A stretch of 56,509 nt of DNA from positions 1 to 56,509 of the forward strand of contig JAIXXA010000108.1 of the NCBI GenBank assembly GCA_027490975.1. The letters run 5' to 3'. The stretch comes from Rhodospirillaceae bacterium (GTDB lineage: Bacteria; Pseudomonadota; Alphaproteobacteria; CACIAM-22H2). A program made the translations under genes and the position numbers. The notes beneath the pieces were generated by a model, which searched no databases, was not told where the DNA came from, and saw only the letters and a list, made by a program, of their open reading frames with translations. Within the stretch, counting starts at the first letter, position 1. Every line of letters begins with the position of its first letter. Below are positions 23,568-32,844 of this stretch, one piece after another.

Positions 23568-25475
23568 CTACAGATTGACTTGCGTGCCGATCTCGACCAC
23601 GCGGCCGGCCGGGATCCGGAAATAGTCGGTCGCACCGGCCGCGTTGCGGTTGAGCAGAATGAAAAGCCGGTTCTGCCACAGCGGCAACGGGCTGTCGGCT
23701 GCAGGCTTCAGCGCGCGCCGCGACACCAGGAACGACGTCGACATCGCGTCGAAATCCCAGCCCAGCGGCGCGCACAGCGCGAGCGCGCGCGGCACGTTGG
23801 GTTCGTCCATGTAGCCGAAAGTCAACGTGACGGCGGTGAAGTTGCCGCTCAGCCGCACGAGCTTGACGCGGTCGGCATCGGGCACGCGCGGCACGTCGGC
23901 CGTGGCGACGGTCAAGATCACGTTGTGCGCGTGCAGCACCTTGAAGTGCTTGAGGCTGTGCATCAGCGCGACGGGCGCCATGTCGGGATGCGCCGTCAGA
24001 AACACCGCCGTTCCCGGCGTCTGGGCAGGCGGGCGCCGCTCGAGCATGGCGAGCAGGTCGGCCAGCGGCATCTCGGCAGCGCGATCCTTCTGCGCCAGCA
24101 GCTGCGCGCCCTTGCGCCATGTGCGCATCGTGACCAGCACCAACACCGCGACGAGAATCGTCGCATAGCCGCCTTCGAGCACCTTGACCAAGTTTGCCCC
24201 CAAGAAAACCATATCCACCGCCATCAGCGGCGCGAACAGCAGGGCCGCGCGCCACAGCGGCCAGCCCCAGCCGCGCACGGCGACGGTGGCGGCCAGTATC
24301 GTCGTGAAGAACATCGTGCCGGTCACGGCGATGCCGTAGGCGCTGGCAAGCGAAGACGAGCTGCCGAACGCCAGCACCAGTGCCACGACGCCAACGGCGA
24401 GCAGCGCGTTGACGAGCGGCATGTAGATCTGGCCCGCTTGCTCGTGCGACGTGTGCAGCACGCGCATGCGCGGCAGCAGTTTGAGTTGGATCGCCTGGCG
24501 GGTCAGCGAATAGGCGCCCGTGATCACCGCTTGGCTCGCGATGATGGTCGCCATCGTCGCCAGCACCACCATCGGGATCAGCGCCCATTCGGGATAGAGC
24601 AGAAAAAACGGATTCTCGAGCGCTTCGGAATTCTGCAGCACGAGCACGCCCTGGCCGAAATAGTTCGTGACGAGGGCCGGGAACACCGCGAACAGCCAAG
24701 CGGTTTGGATCGGGCGGCGGCCGAAATGGCCGAGGTCGGCATAAAGCGCCTCGGCCCCGGTCACCGCCAGGAACACCGCCCCCAGCACGACGAAACCGAC
24801 CGCGCCGTTGCGCACAAGAAAGCCTGCCGCATGCGAGGGATCGGCCGCGGCCAGGATTGCCGGATCGTCGACGATGTGCACGAGGCCGCCCGCGCCCATC
24901 GCCAGGAACCAGACGAGCGTGATCGGCCCGAACCAATCCGCCACGGCGGCCGTCCCCCGGCTCTGCACGGCGAACAGCGCCAGAATGATCGCAACCGTCG
25001 TCGGCACCACGAAGGGCGCCAGTTCGGGCGCGATCAGCTTGAGGCCTTCGACCGCCGAAAGAACCGAGATCGCGGGCGTAATCAGCGCATCGCCGTAAAA
25101 GAGTGCGGCCCCAAGGGCGCCGATCACGAAGACCGCCGGAGCGGAACCGCCAAGCGCGCGTTGGGCAAGGGCAACCAGCGACAAAGTGCCGCCTTCGCCG
25201 CGATTGTCGGCGCGCAGCAGCACGAAGACGTATTTGAGCGTGACGACGATCACGAGCGCCCACACGATCAGCGACAGAAGCCCCAGAACCTGTTCGCGCA
25301 AGGCCGCAGGATCGGCGGTGCCGCCCGAGGCCAGGATCGCCTCGCGGAACGCGTAGAGCGGCGAGGTGCCGATGTCGCCGTAGACGACGCCGATCGATCC
25401 GAGCGTGAGGCCCCAGAACCCCGCCGGCGTCGCGGCGGCGGTGGAAACGGCGGAGGTGCGATTGGCGGCATTCAT
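23568..25475 (-). CDS. kup: Kup potassium uptake transporter
   Basis: 635 residues from the ATG at 25475, preceded by AGGGAG. About twelve membrane helices followed by a cytosolic C-terminal domain of about 170 residues. The family signature [22 protein letters not shown] is at residues about 25-46, with further landmarks [16 protein letters not shown] and [18 protein letters not shown]. Kup is a K+/H+ symporter for potassium uptake, particularly at low pH or osmotic stress. It is divergent from a KdpD/KdpE-type pair, with a 144-bp shared control region containing three CGTAAAGA repeats, which suggests that the pair controls kup. Confidence 0.95.
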   Translation of the reverse strand: MNAANRTSAVSTAAATPAGFWGLTLGSIGVVYGDIGTSPLYAFREAILASGGTADPAALREQVLGLLSLIVWALVIVVTLKYVFVLLRADNRGEGGTLSLVALAQRALGGSAPAVFVIGALGAALFYGDALITPAISVLSAVEGLKLIAPELAPFVVPTTVAIILALFAVQSRGTAAVADWFGPITLVWFLAMGAGGLVHIVDDPAILAAADPSHAAGFLVRNGAVGFVVLGAVFLAVTGAEALYADLGHFGRRPIQTAWLFAVFPALVTNYFGQGVLVLQNSEALENPFFLLYPEWALIPMVVLATMATIIASQAVITGAYSLTRQAIQLKLLPRMRVLHTSHEQAGQIYMPLVNALLAVGVVALVLAFGSSSSLASAYGIAVTGTMFFTTILAATVAVRGWGWPLWRAALLFAPLMAVDMVFLGANLVKVLEGGYATILVAVLVLVTMRTWRKGAQLLAQKDRAAEMPLADLLAMLERRPPAQTPGTAVFLTAHPDMAPVALMHSLKHFKVLHAHNVILTVATADVPRVPDADRVKLVRLSGNFTAVTLTFGYMDEPNVPRALALCAPLGWDFDAMSTSFLVSRRALKPAADSPLPLWQNRLFILLNRNAAGATDYFRIPAGRVVEIGTQVNL

Positions 25476-25532
25476 GGCGGCTCCCTGCGCCCGGGAAATG
25501 GCGGGCGACGATCCGCAAGATCGCCGGTGCGG

Positions 25533-25584
25533 CGTAAAGATTCGATGCGGATTGCCTGGCGCGTGCGTAAAGAACCCGTAAAGA
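25533..25584. promoter_or_regulatory. Three CGTAAAGA direct repeats, putative KdpE-type operator
   Basis: CGTAAAGA occurs at 25533-25540, 25566-25573 and 25577-25584. The spacings are 33 and 11 bp, multiples of one helical turn, so all sites face the same side of DNA. GTAAA-N6-GTAAA resembles the inverse of the E. coli KdpE site (TTTATA-N5-TTTACA). The repeats lie between the kup start (25475) and the chosen kdpD start (25620). Recognition by the adjacent KdpE-type regulator is inference. Confidence 0.5.
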
Positions 25585-25619
25585 AGGTGGACAAAGCAAG
25601 CGCCCCTGCCGCACACAAG

Positions 25620-27101
25620 ATGCCGATGCGCAGCCTTCCCTCCCCTCTGTCCGCTGTCGGGGCAGCCGCCGCGATCGTCGCCGCCGTCACGGCGCTGTGT
25701 TCGATCGCCTCGGAATTCCTGCCGGCCGCAAGCCTGCCGCTTCTGTTTCTGCTCGGCGTGCTGGCGGCTTCTCTGCAACTCGGGCTGTCGGGCGGCATCG
25801 CCGCGTCGCTCGGCGCGTTCGTCGCCTACAATTTCTTTTTCATCGAACCCGTGCACACGCTGCGCGTCGCCGCACCCGCCGATTTGCTGCTGCTGGCCGT
25901 CTTTCTGTTTGCCGCCGCGACGACCGGTTGGCTCGCAAGCCACGTGCGCGCCGAAGCCAAGACGGCGGCGGCGCGTGCCGCAGCCCTCGAGCGGCTTGCC
26001 GCCTTCACGGCCGAAATCGCCGCTTCGCGCGACGCGAGCGAGATCGAACGCCTGACGGTCGCGCATCTCGCGGCGGCTGCCGGAGCCGCCGTCCTGCTGC
26101 GCTGGCGCGACGACCGGCTGGCGGTCGTGCACCGCATGCCGGAAAACCTGGCGCTCGACGCGGTCGAGATGCAGGCCGCCGACCGCGCGTGGCGCCACGG
26201 CACGCGCGAAAGCCGCACCGTGCCCGGATGGGCCGGCAACGCGTTCGTGTTCGTGCGGCTCGCCGAAAGCGATGCCGTGGTCGGATTTCGCCCCGCGAAC
26301 GACGCCCCCGACGCGGTGCTGGAAGCCATGCTGCTGCAGGGCCAACTTGCCGCCGCGCGCGCGCTTCTGGGCGAAGCGGCGCGCAGCGCCAAGGAAGAGG
26401 CCGAAAAAGCGAATGTGCGCGCGGCCATGCTCGCATCGCTGTCGCACGACCTCAAAACGCCGCTCGCCACGATTCTGGGGGCCGCGTCGAGCTTGCGGGA
26501 ACTCGACAGCGGACTATCGGGCGCCGCGCGCGGCGAACTCGCGGCGGCGATCGAGGAGGAGGCGGGACGCCTTGCGCGCTACGTCGCCAATCTGCTGCAC
26601 ATGACGCGGCTCAAATCCGGCATCGAACCGAACGTCGATTGGGCCGACGCCAACGACATCGCGCAAGGGGCCATTGCGCGTGCGCAATACGCCTTCCCCG
26701 CCGCGCGTTTTGCGTGCACCTCGGCGCACGCAGCACCGCTGCTGCGCACCGACGCCGTGCTGCTCGAACAGGCGATCTTCAACGTGCTTGAAAACGCGGC
26801 GCGCGTGTCGCCCCCCGGTCGGGCGATCGCGGTGCGCATCTGGGCCGACGATACGAAGTTGCGCATCGCGGTGGCCGACGACGGACCGGGCATTGCGTCC
26901 GGCGATATCGAGCGCGTCTTCGATCCGTTTTTCCGCGGTGCCGATGCGCGGCCGGGCGGAACCGGCCTTGGCCTTACGATCGCGCGCGACATTGCGCGCG
27001 CGCTCGGCGGTACTATCGACGTCGAGAGTCCCAAGGCCGACGGCGTCGGCACGCAGTTCGTGTTCGCGTTCGCGGCCGCCGACCCGGCAGGTGTCCCTTG
27101 A
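25620..27101 (+). CDS. kdpD: KdpD-like sensor kinase lacking the N-terminal KdpD/USP domains
   Basis: 493 residues from the ATG at 25620; earlier in-frame starts (25545, 25587) would place the CGTAAAGA repeats inside the gene. KdpD is normally about 900 residues. Here only the second half is present: four clustered membrane helices of the DUF4118 type (about 12-105), with the [13 protein letters not shown] motif typical of KdpD, a GAF-like linker, the histidine domain [20 protein letters not shown] (His276), and the ATPase domain with [20 protein letters not shown] and [11 protein letters not shown]. The missing half normally binds c-di-AMP in some bacteria and holds Walker motifs. The stop overlaps the kdpE start by 4 nt. 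Confidence 0.85.
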   Translation: MPMRSLPSPLSAVGAAAAIVAAVTALCSIASEFLPAASLPLLFLLGVLAASLQLGLSGGIAASLGAFVAYNFFFIEPVHTLRVAAPADLLLLAVFLFAAATTGWLASHVRAEAKTAAARAAALERLAAFTAEIAASRDASEIERLTVAHLAAAAGAAVLLRWRDDRLAVVHRMPENLALDAVEMQAADRAWRHGTRESRTVPGWAGNAFVFVRLAESDAVVGFRPANDAPDAVLEAMLLQGQLAAARALLGEAARSAKEEAEKANVRAAMLASLSHDLKTPLATILGAASSLRELDSGLSGAARGELAAAIEEEAGRLARYVANLLHMTRLKSGIEPNVDWADANDIAQGAIARAQYAFPAARFACTSAHAAPLLRTDAVLLEQAIFNVLENAARVSPPGRAIAVRIWADDTKLRIAVADDGPGIASGDIERVFDPFFRGADARPGGTGLGLTIARDIARALGGTIDVESPKADGVGTQFVFAFAAADPAGVP

Positions 27102-27781
27102 GCGCCGCCGTTCTGGTCGTGGACGACGAACCGCAGATCCAGCGCTTTCTGCGCCACGCGCTGGAGGCGGCCGGCTACCGCGTCGTTTCGGCCGAAACGG
27201 CGGCGGCCGCTTTTCGCGCCGTCAAAGCTGAATCCCCCGACATCGCGATCGTCGATCTCGGCCTGCCCGATACCGACGGCATCACGCTGATCGGGCAGAT
27301 CCGCCAGTCCTCGATGCTGCCGATCATCGTGCTGTCGGCGCAGGACGACGAAACGCGGAAGATCGCGGCGCTCGACATGGGTGCGGACGATTTCGTGTCC
27401 AAACCCTTCGCCATCGGCGAACTGCTTGCGCGCTTGCGCGCGTGCCTGCGCGCGCGCGCGGCGACGGGGCAGGTCGCAGGCGCGCTGCGCCTGGGCAATC
27501 TTGCCATCGACGCCGCCGCCCACGACGCCGCGCGCGATGGGCAAAAGCTCAAACTCACCCCCAAACAATTCGAACTTCTGGAATTGCTGGCCCGAAATGT
27601 CGGCCGCGTTCTGACGCATCGCCAGATTCTGACGCGGATATGGGGCCCCGCACATGTCGAAGACGTCGCGTATCTGCGCGTTTTCGTAAGCCAGCTGCGC
27701 CAGAAAATCGAAACCGATCCGGCACAGCCGCGTCTGATCGCGACGGTGCCGGGCGTGGGCTACCGGGCCGAAGAAGGCTGA
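27098..27781 (+). CDS. kdpE: KdpE-like response regulator, OmpR family
   Basis: 227 residues from a TTG that overlaps the kdpD stop as TTGA. Receiver domain with acidic pocket VDDEPQ, phospho-acceptor Asp in IAIVDLGLPDTDG, switch residue in IIVLSAQ and the lysine in SKPF. The C-terminal winged helix contains LKLTPKQFELLELLARNVGRVLTHRQIL and YLRVFVSQLRQKIE, then TVPGVGYR, as in KdpE. The obvious target region is the repeat-bearing interval ahead of kup and kdpD. No kdpFABC genes are in the window. Confidence 0.9.
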   Translation: MSAAVLVVDDEPQIQRFLRHALEAAGYRVVSAETAAAAFRAVKAESPDIAIVDLGLPDTDGITLIGQIRQSSMLPIIVLSAQDDETRKIAALDMGADDFVSKPFAIGELLARLRACLRARAATGQVAGALRLGNLAIDAAAHDAARDGQKLKLTPKQFELLELLARNVGRVLTHRQILTRIWGPAHVEDVAYLRVFVSQLRQKIETDPAQPRLIATVPGVGYRAEEG

Positions 27782-27797
27782 CGCGCCGGCATCGGAC

Positions 27798-28871
27798 CTA
27801 GCAGCCCGCCGCCCCCGACAGGACTTCGCGCACGCACGACGAGGTCAGCATGCCGCGCAAGCTGCCGTCGGCGCCGCGCGCAATGCCGCTGCGCACGCCC
27901 GCCGGAGCCCCGCCGATGAAGTCCGCAAGATGGCGCAGATGCGTGCCCAGCCGCTCGACGCGGGTCCGGCCCTGCGCCATCGCCTCGCAGCCGCGGTCGG
28001 TTCCGTCGCTTTCGCGCTCGGCACGCAGCAGCAGCATGTCAGACGCCGCATATTGGGTCGCCATGTCGCGCGGGAGCTGGCCTGCCGCATAGGCCGGGGC
28101 CACCACCGTGCCGTAGGGCCACAGCTGGTAGCCCGCACAGCGCTCGCGCTCGACGGGTGCGAAAGGTGCGTCGGCGCGCGGCGCGCGCTTGTCGTCGAAA
28201 TAGAGATGGGATTCGGGCGACAGCACCACGTAGCGCACGCGAATGCCGGCCGCACGCGGGGCCGCAAGCCCTTTGGCGACGGCGGCATAAAGCTGGATCA
28301 GCCGCGCGCTCGCCCCGTGGCCGACGAGCTGGATTTCCTCGAGATCGGGATATTGCTGGCGGTCGGCAAGATAGAGGAGCAGCGCGTCGAGCACCGAGAA
28401 GGACGAAACCGGCGTCCCCGCATCGCGCAGCGTCACGGGCCGCGTCGATCCGCCGACCATCCAATTGTCGATCGTCCAGCGCGCGAAATCGGGGCCGAGC
28501 TGGTGGCGGTCGATGTCCTGCTGGGAGAGGAACTGCGGCACCAGCAACGCCGCGTCGCCGCCTTCGCCAAGCCGCGGGCCCAGCGACGTTTTCAGCGCGT
28601 CGAAGACGGCAAAGGCGTCGCGCGTCGGCGTCTGGATCGCGATCGTGGCGCGCTTGATGCCGGGATGCGCTTCGACGAGCTTCACGTTCGAATAGACCGG
28701 CAAAAGCGTGGTGAGGCCGCTTTCGACGGGGACCGCAAAATCCTGGTCGGACAGGATCTCGGTCGGGCGCAGCACCTGGTTGCGCTGGCTCACGGTGGGC
28801 CCGCTGCTGCACGCCGCCAATACGGCGAGTGTTGCTGCGGCCAAAACTGCGCGCATGCGCACCGATTTCAT
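27798..28871 (-). CDS. Lipoprotein with degenerate alpha/beta-hydrolase-like features
   Basis: 357 residues. The signal peptide ends in a lipobox LAAC (Cys about residue 21), so it is probably a lipid-anchored envelope protein. The middle holds LEEIQLVGHGASARLIQLYAAVAKGL, which has the position and look of a hydrolase nucleophile elbow, but reads GHGAS rather than GHSxG, so the serine is not in its usual place. Two Cys near the C-terminus (SSCVREVLSGAAGC) may form a disulfide. Its start overlaps the stop of the upstream ABC exporter as ATGA. I do not recognise the family; function unknown, probably linked to the exporter. Confidence 0.7.
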   Translation of the reverse strand: MKSVRMRAVLAAATLAVLAACSSGPTVSQRNQVLRPTEILSDQDFAVPVESGLTTLLPVYSNVKLVEAHPGIKRATIAIQTPTRDAFAVFDALKTSLGPRLGEGGDAALLVPQFLSQQDIDRHQLGPDFARWTIDNWMVGGSTRPVTLRDAGTPVSSFSVLDALLLYLADRQQYPDLEEIQLVGHGASARLIQLYAAVAKGLAAPRAAGIRVRYVVLSPESHLYFDDKRAPRADAPFAPVERERCAGYQLWPYGTVVAPAYAAGQLPRDMATQYAASDMLLLRAERESDGTDRGCEAMAQGRTRVERLGTHLRHLADFIGGAPAGVRSGIARGADGSLRGMLTSSCVREVLSGAAGC

Positions 28872-30709
28872 GGCGCCACCTTGCGATAGTTGGACTTCGG
28901 ATCGGCATCGATGGGGCCGATATCGACCGGCCCCACATTGAACTGCAGGGCGGCAAGCCGGGCATAGAGCCCGCCTTCGGCCGCCAGGCGCGCATGCGGC
29001 CCCTCGGCGACTTTGCGCCCGCGATCGAGCACGATGAGCCGGTCTGCGCGCACGACCGTGGCAAGACGGTGGGCGATCGCCACGACCGTGCGGCCCTGGC
29101 CGAGCTTTTCAAGCGCGGCTTGCACGTAGCGCTCGCTCTCGGCGTCGAGCGCGCTCGTCGCCTCGTCGAGCAGCAGCAAGGCCGGATCGCGCACAAGCGC
29201 ACGCGCGATCGCGATGCGCTGGCGCTGGCCGCCCGAGAGGCGCACGCCGCGCTCGCCCAGATACGTGTTCCAGCCTTGCGGCAAACGCTCGGCGAATTCG
29301 TCGACATAGGCCGCGCGCGCCGCCGCCATCACCTCGGCGTCGCTCGCGCCCGCACGGCCGTAGCGGATATTCTCGACGACGTCGGCGGCGAAGATCGTCG
29401 GCTCCTGCGACACGAGGCCGATGCGCGCGCGCACGTCGGCAGGATCGGCCTTGGTCAGATCCACGCCGTCGAGCCGCACGGCGCCGATCTGCGGATCGTA
29501 GAAGCGCAGCAGCAATTGGAACACGCTCGTCTTGCCCGCCCCCGACGGGCCGACAAGCGCCACCGTCTCGCCCTCGCGCACCGCGAAAGAAAGATCTTCG
29601 AGTGCGGCGCGGTCGGGTGCGGACGGATACCGGAACGTGACGTTCTCGAACGACGCCGCGCCGCCGCGGCCGGCCGGGAAAATCGCGGGCGTTGCGGGCC
29701 GCGCAATGTCGGGCCGGCTGTCGAGCAGTTCGAACAGGCGTTCGGAGGCACCGGCGGCCCGCTGCATGTCGGCCATGAACTCCGAAATGGCGCCGAAAGC
29801 GCTTGCGACGACGATCGCGTAGAACACGAAGGCGCTGAGCTGGCCGACAGTGATCTCGCCCTTGAGCGCGCCATGGCCGCCGATCCACAGAACGAACCCG
29901 ACGGCGCCGAAAACGAGCAGCATCACAAGCCCGATCATCGCCGAACGGGCGGCGGCACGGCGCGCGTTGGCGCCGAAGGCTTCTTCCACGCGCGCGTCGA
30001 ATTTGTCGCCGTCGGCCTGTTCGCGGTTGAACGCCTGCACCGTGCGGATCGCGTTCAGCGTTTCGTCGATGTCCGCACCCACGTCGCCGAGCCGGTCCTG
30101 GCTTTCGCGGCTGAGCGCGCGCACGCGGCGCCCGAAGAAGATGATGGGAGCGACCACAAGCGGAACCACGAGCAGCGCCATCATCGTGAGCTGCGGCGAG
30201 GTGATCGCCATCATCGCAATGCCGCCCACCAGCAGCAGCACGTTGCGCAGGGCCATCGACGCGGTCGAGCCGACGATCGTCTGGATCGCGGTCGTGTCGG
30301 CCGTGAGGCGCGAGACGACCTCGCCCGTGCGCGTGGCTTCGTAGAAGGCGGGCGACAGGCGCAGCGTGCTTGCGAACACCGCCTTGCGCAGATCGGCCGT
30401 CACGCGCTCGCCGAGCCAGGTCACGAGATAGGAGCGCGCGTAGGTGGCCCCTGCGAGCAGCAGAACGAACCCCACAAGCCCGCCCAAGGCGGCATCGAGC
30501 AGGCCCGCATCGCCGCTCGCGAACCCTGCGTCGATGAGCCAGCGCAAAGCGCTGCCAAGCCCGAGCACGGAGCCCGCCGCAAGCGTGAGCGCCACGGCGG
30601 CGGCAACCATGCGCAGGCGATAGGGGCGCAAGAATCCGCCGAGCCGCAGGAGAATGCGGAAATTGCGGCTGACGGGGCGCGGGGCGGTGGAGGAGCGAGG
30701 ATCGGCCAT
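28868..30709 (-). CDS. MsbA-type ABC exporter (fused permease and ATPase)
   Basis: 613 residues from the ATG at 30709; a longer frame adds 21 unlikely residues. Half-transporter that works as a homodimer. About six membrane helices (residues 30-310), then the ATPase: Walker [11 protein letters not shown] loop VSQEP, signature [17 protein letters not shown], Walker [13 protein letters not shown] and H loop IAHRLATV. It most resembles the MsbA-related lipid/drug exporters common in alphaproteobacteria. The substrate is unknown. It is followed by the coupled lipoprotein gene (4 nt overlap), which could be an accessory factor. Confidence 0.9.
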   Translation of the reverse strand: MADPRSSTAPRPVSRNFRILLRLGGFLRPYRLRMVAAAVALTLAAGSVLGLGSALRWLIDAGFASGDAGLLDAALGGLVGFVLLLAGATYARSYLVTWLGERVTADLRKAVFASTLRLSPAFYEATRTGEVVSRLTADTTAIQTIVGSTASMALRNVLLLVGGIAMMAITSPQLTMMALLVVPLVVAPIIFFGRRVRALSRESQDRLGDVGADIDETLNAIRTVQAFNREQADGDKFDARVEEAFGANARRAAARSAMIGLVMLLVFGAVGFVLWIGGHGALKGEITVGQLSAFVFYAIVVASAFGAISEFMADMQRAAGASERLFELLDSRPDIARPATPAIFPAGRGGAASFENVTFRYPSAPDRAALEDLSFAVREGETVALVGPSGAGKTSVFQLLLRFYDPQIGAVRLDGVDLTKADPADVRARIGLVSQEPTIFAADVVENIRYGRAGASDAEVMAAARAAYVDEFAERLPQGWNTYLGERGVRLSGGQRQRIAIARALVRDPALLLLDEATSALDAESERYVQAALEKLGQGRTVVAIAHRLATVVRADRLIVLDRGRKVAEGPHARLAAEGGLYARLAALQFNVGPVDIGPIDADPKSNYRKVAP

Positions 30710-30722
30710 CGGATGCGCCACT

Positions 30723-31064
30723 CTAGCCCCCACCCCGAGCCAGGGCCACCGAATGTCCGACGCATTCGGCAAGGTCGGCGCCGAATTGCGCGTCGAGCGT
30801 CTGGGCCCCGCGCGTGGAGCGCCACGCGTCGGCGGCCGCGTCGTAGGCGTAGTGCGACGCGCCCGACACCGGCGACGACAGCCATATCTGGCGTGTGGGT
30901 TGGTGCTTGTTGGCGATGAAGGTGCGCCCGTCGGCGAGTTCGACCGTCAAGATCCCGTGCGCCAGATCGATGTCCGGATCGTCGGCATCGAGGGCGGTTT
31001 CGAGATTCTGCGCGAGCCGCACCAAGGTCCGGTCGGCCACAAGGGCGAATTCGCTGTCGTCCAT
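30723..31064 (-). CDS. cyaY: Frataxin-like iron donor protein
   Basis: 113 residues from the ATG at 31064, close to the usual 105-110. Cytosolic iron-binding protein that modulates iron-sulfur cluster assembly on IscU. The acidic helix 1 ([28 protein letters not shown] split over the first 28 residues) and the beta-sheet segments [20 protein letters not shown] and [17 protein letters not shown] match the frataxin fold, including the highly conserved QIWLSSP-type strand with its Trp. It sits 13 nt upstream of the MsbA-type gene on the same strand. Confidence 0.87.
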   Translation of the reverse strand: MDDSEFALVADRTLVRLAQNLETALDADDPDIDLAHGILTVELADGRTFIANKHQPTRQIWLSSPVSGASHYAYDAAADAWRSTRGAQTLDAQFGADLAECVGHSVALARGGG

Positions 31065-31175
31065 GCGCGTATGCGGTCCCCCGAAAAAGATCAATTCGAC
31101 CCGCGAATTAGCATGGCTTCCGCAAAAGGTCGAGAGGGGCTTGGCGGGGGCCGACGAACCCCGTTTTGCGTTGCC

Positions 31176-31204
31176 TTGCAAGCGGGCGGACAAGCCTGTA
31201 TAAG
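31176..31204 (+). promoter_or_regulatory. Sigma-70-type promoter of rpmE
   Basis: TTGCAA (31176-31181), 17 bp spacer, TATAAG (31199-31204). It lies 67 bp ahead of the rpmE start codon. The same two hexamers with the same spacing occur ahead of rpsU on the other strand (43004-43032), which strengthens both. Confidence 0.7.
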
Positions 31205-31271
31205 CGCGCGTCTTGAAACGGGGTGCCCTTTGGCGGCCCCGGTCCTGTTTGGGGAAATCCCGGAGCGTTCC

Positions 31272-31619
31272 ATGAAGGCCAATGTCCATCCTGACTACCA
31301 TGAAATCAACGTCGTGATGACCGACGGCACGAGCTTCAAAACGCGCTCGACGATGGGCAAGGCCGGCGACACGCTGCGTTTGGACATCGACCCCAAGACG
31401 CATCCGGCCTGGACCGGCCAGCAGCGCATGATGGACACGGGCGGCCAGGTCGCCAAGTTCAACAAGCGCTTCGCCGGCATGGGCATGAAGGCCGGCCCGT
31501 CGGGCCCGTCGCCGACCGGCAAGGCCACGGCCGCCCCGGCCGCCCCGAAGGCCGCCGCAGCTCCGGCCGCCAAGGCTGCCGCACCGGCCGCCAAGAAGGC
31601 CCCCGCCGCCAAGAAATAA
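31272..31619 (+). CDS. rpmE: 50S ribosomal protein bL31 with Ala/Lys-rich tail
   Basis: 115 residues. The first 70 residues are canonical for alphaproteobacterial bL31 ([40 protein letters not shown]). No cysteines are present, so it is the zinc-free type. A tail of about 45 residues made mainly of Ala, Lys and Pro follows ([13 protein letters not shown] at the end), longer than in most bacteria and probably flexible on the ribosome surface. It has its own promoter at 31176 and a strong terminator at 31651, so it is a single-gene unit. Confidence 0.95.
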   Translation: MKANVHPDYHEINVVMTDGTSFKTRSTMGKAGDTLRLDIDPKTHPAWTGQQRMMDTGGQVAKFNKRFAGMGMKAGPSGPSPTGKATAAPAAPKAAAAPAAKAAAPAAKKAPAAKK

Positions 31620-31650
31620 ACCGCTTCGCAGAATCCTTGCGACGGTTGAA

Positions 31651-31678
31651 ACGGGTGCTGGCAACAGCACCCGTTTTT
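31651..31678 (+). terminator. Rho-independent terminator of rpmE
   Basis: Perfect inverted repeat ACGGGTGCTG / CAGCACCCGT (31651-31660 and 31665-31674) closed by a GCAA tetraloop and followed by a T run (31674-31678, then GTTT). It starts 31 nt after the rpmE stop. Confidence 0.92.
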
Positions 31679-31708
31679 GTTTGAGCGCCCGTCGGCGGCG
31701 GGATGCGT

Positions 31709-32131
31709 TCAGCTGTCGAGCTGGCGGTCGAGGCGCGCCACGCGCTCGAACAGCAAGCGGCTCTGCGCCATCAAGGCGCCGAGTTTCTTGCTGTTTGCGG
31801 CGACACGCGCGTCGGTGTCGGTCAGGCACAAAGCGTGCGCGCCGAGCCGATAGGCGTCGTGTTGGGCTTCTTCGCGCGTGATCTCGCCGGCGGCCAAGGC
31901 TTTCTGCGCCAGCAGCCACGCCATCACTTGCGCCAACCGCGTGGTCAAGCGCAGCGCCTCGCAATTCAAATGCAGCCGCTCGCCGGGTTCGATCTGGCTG
32001 AATTCGCCGGGCTGGACGTTGGCGACGTAGTGGCGCGCCGAAAGCAGCAGCCCCATCGTCTCGTCGTAGGTCCGGCCGAAAAACGGCACCGTGCGCTCGG
32101 GCTCGTTGAATTCGTTTTCGACTGCGGACAT
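31709..32131 (-). CDS. DUF1465 family protein
   Basis: 140 residues from the ATG at 32131, with AAAGGGG upstream as ribosome-binding site. All-helical cytosolic protein: FFGRTYDETMGLLLSARHYVA, RLHLNCEALRLTTRLAQVMAWLLAQKAL, GEITREEAQHDAYRLG. This pattern matches DUF1465, a family restricted largely to alphaproteobacteria and found near rpmE. Some members of this family have been linked to cell-cycle control in Caulobacter (from memory, not shown here). It is convergent with rpmE and shares the terminator region. Confidence 0.82.
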   Translation of the reverse strand: MSAVENEFNEPERTVPFFGRTYDETMGLLLSARHYVANVQPGEFSQIEPGERLHLNCEALRLTTRLAQVMAWLLAQKALAAGEITREEAQHDAYRLGAHALCLTDTDARVAANSKKLGALMAQSRLLFERVARLDRQLDS

Positions 32132-32197
32132 GGACAACCCCTTTCCACCTCAAAATCTTCGGCGCGATCGCGGGAAAACGCAAATGCGTTTTTGGGG

Positions 32198-32225
32198 CTT
32201 GAAGCGGCGCGGCGCATTCCTATCT
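32198..32225 (+). promoter_or_regulatory. RpoH (heat-shock sigma) promoter of hsp20
   Basis: CTTG (32198-32201), 17 bp, CCTATCT (32219-32225): an exact match to the alphaproteobacterial RpoH consensus CTTG-N17-CYTATNT. It lies 79 bp ahead of the hsp20 ATG. The leader contains a possible hairpin GCGACC (32232-32237) / GGTCGC (32254-32259) but no clear thermosensor covering the ribosome-binding site. Confidence 0.8.
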
Positions 32226-32304
32226 TCACCTGCGACCGGGGATGCCCATTTGGGGTCGCCCGGCAAAACCGCAGAAATCCCATCGCTCACAGGAGGATAG
32301 GGTC

Positions 32305-32766
32305 ATGACACAGTTCGATTTCGCGCCCCTTTTGCGCTCCACCATCGGCTTCGACCGGCTGTCGCGTCTGATCGACGAGCAGCTGCGCACCGCCGATCCC
32401 ACGGGCTACCCGCCCTACAACATCGAAAAAACCGGCGACAACGACTATCGCATCGCGATGGCTGTGGCGGGCTTCGCCGACGACGAGCTCTCGCTCGTGC
32501 AGCAAGACACGCTGCTCGTGATCTCGGGCCAGAAGAAGCAGAACGCCGACCAGGCGGCTGCGTATCTGCATCGCGGCATTGCCCAGCGCGCGTTCGAGCG
32601 CCGCTTCCAGCTCGCGGACTATATCCGCGTGGTGGGCGCCAAGCTCGAAAACGGCCTGCTCTTCGTGGATCTCGTGCGCGAAGTGCCCGAAGCGCTGAAG
32701 CCGCGCCGCATTCCGGTCGAGGCGGCACCCGTCGCAGCCCGCACGATCGCGGCACAAGCCGCGTAG
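32305..32766 (+). CDS. Small heat-shock protein, Hsp20/IbpA family
   Basis: 153 residues. ATP-independent holdase chaperone that keeps unfolding proteins soluble. N-terminal segment FDFAPLLRSTIGFDRLSRLID typical of IbpA, alpha-crystallin domain from YPPYNIEKTGDNDYRIAMAVAGF to ENGLLFVDLVREVPE with RGIAQRAFERRFQLADYI, and a C-terminal I-x-V anchor (RRIPVE). AGGAGG precedes the ATG by 8 nt. An RpoH promoter upstream indicates heat-shock control. Confidence 0.94.
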   Translation: MTQFDFAPLLRSTIGFDRLSRLIDEQLRTADPTGYPPYNIEKTGDNDYRIAMAVAGFADDELSLVQQDTLLVISGQKKQNADQAAAYLHRGIAQRAFERRFQLADYIRVVGAKLENGLLFVDLVREVPEALKPRRIPVEAAPVAARTIAAQAA

Positions 32767-32844
32767 GTTCGCGCCCGGCTTCCTGCACGCCAGGTTCTTG
32801 CGCGGGCGCTTGCCGTCCGCGCAAGACTGGGCTTTAGTCGGGGC

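Noticed and set aside
23580-27101. Open frame of 1173 codons on the plus strand reaching into kdpD
   Set aside because: The first two thirds are antisense to kup, whose signature motifs are unmistakable; the real gene is the part from 25620.
32233-32304. ROSE-type RNA thermometer in the hsp20 leader
   Set aside because: A hairpin is possible further upstream, but no pairing that clearly masks AGGAGG and no typical U-rich anti-SD element was seen.
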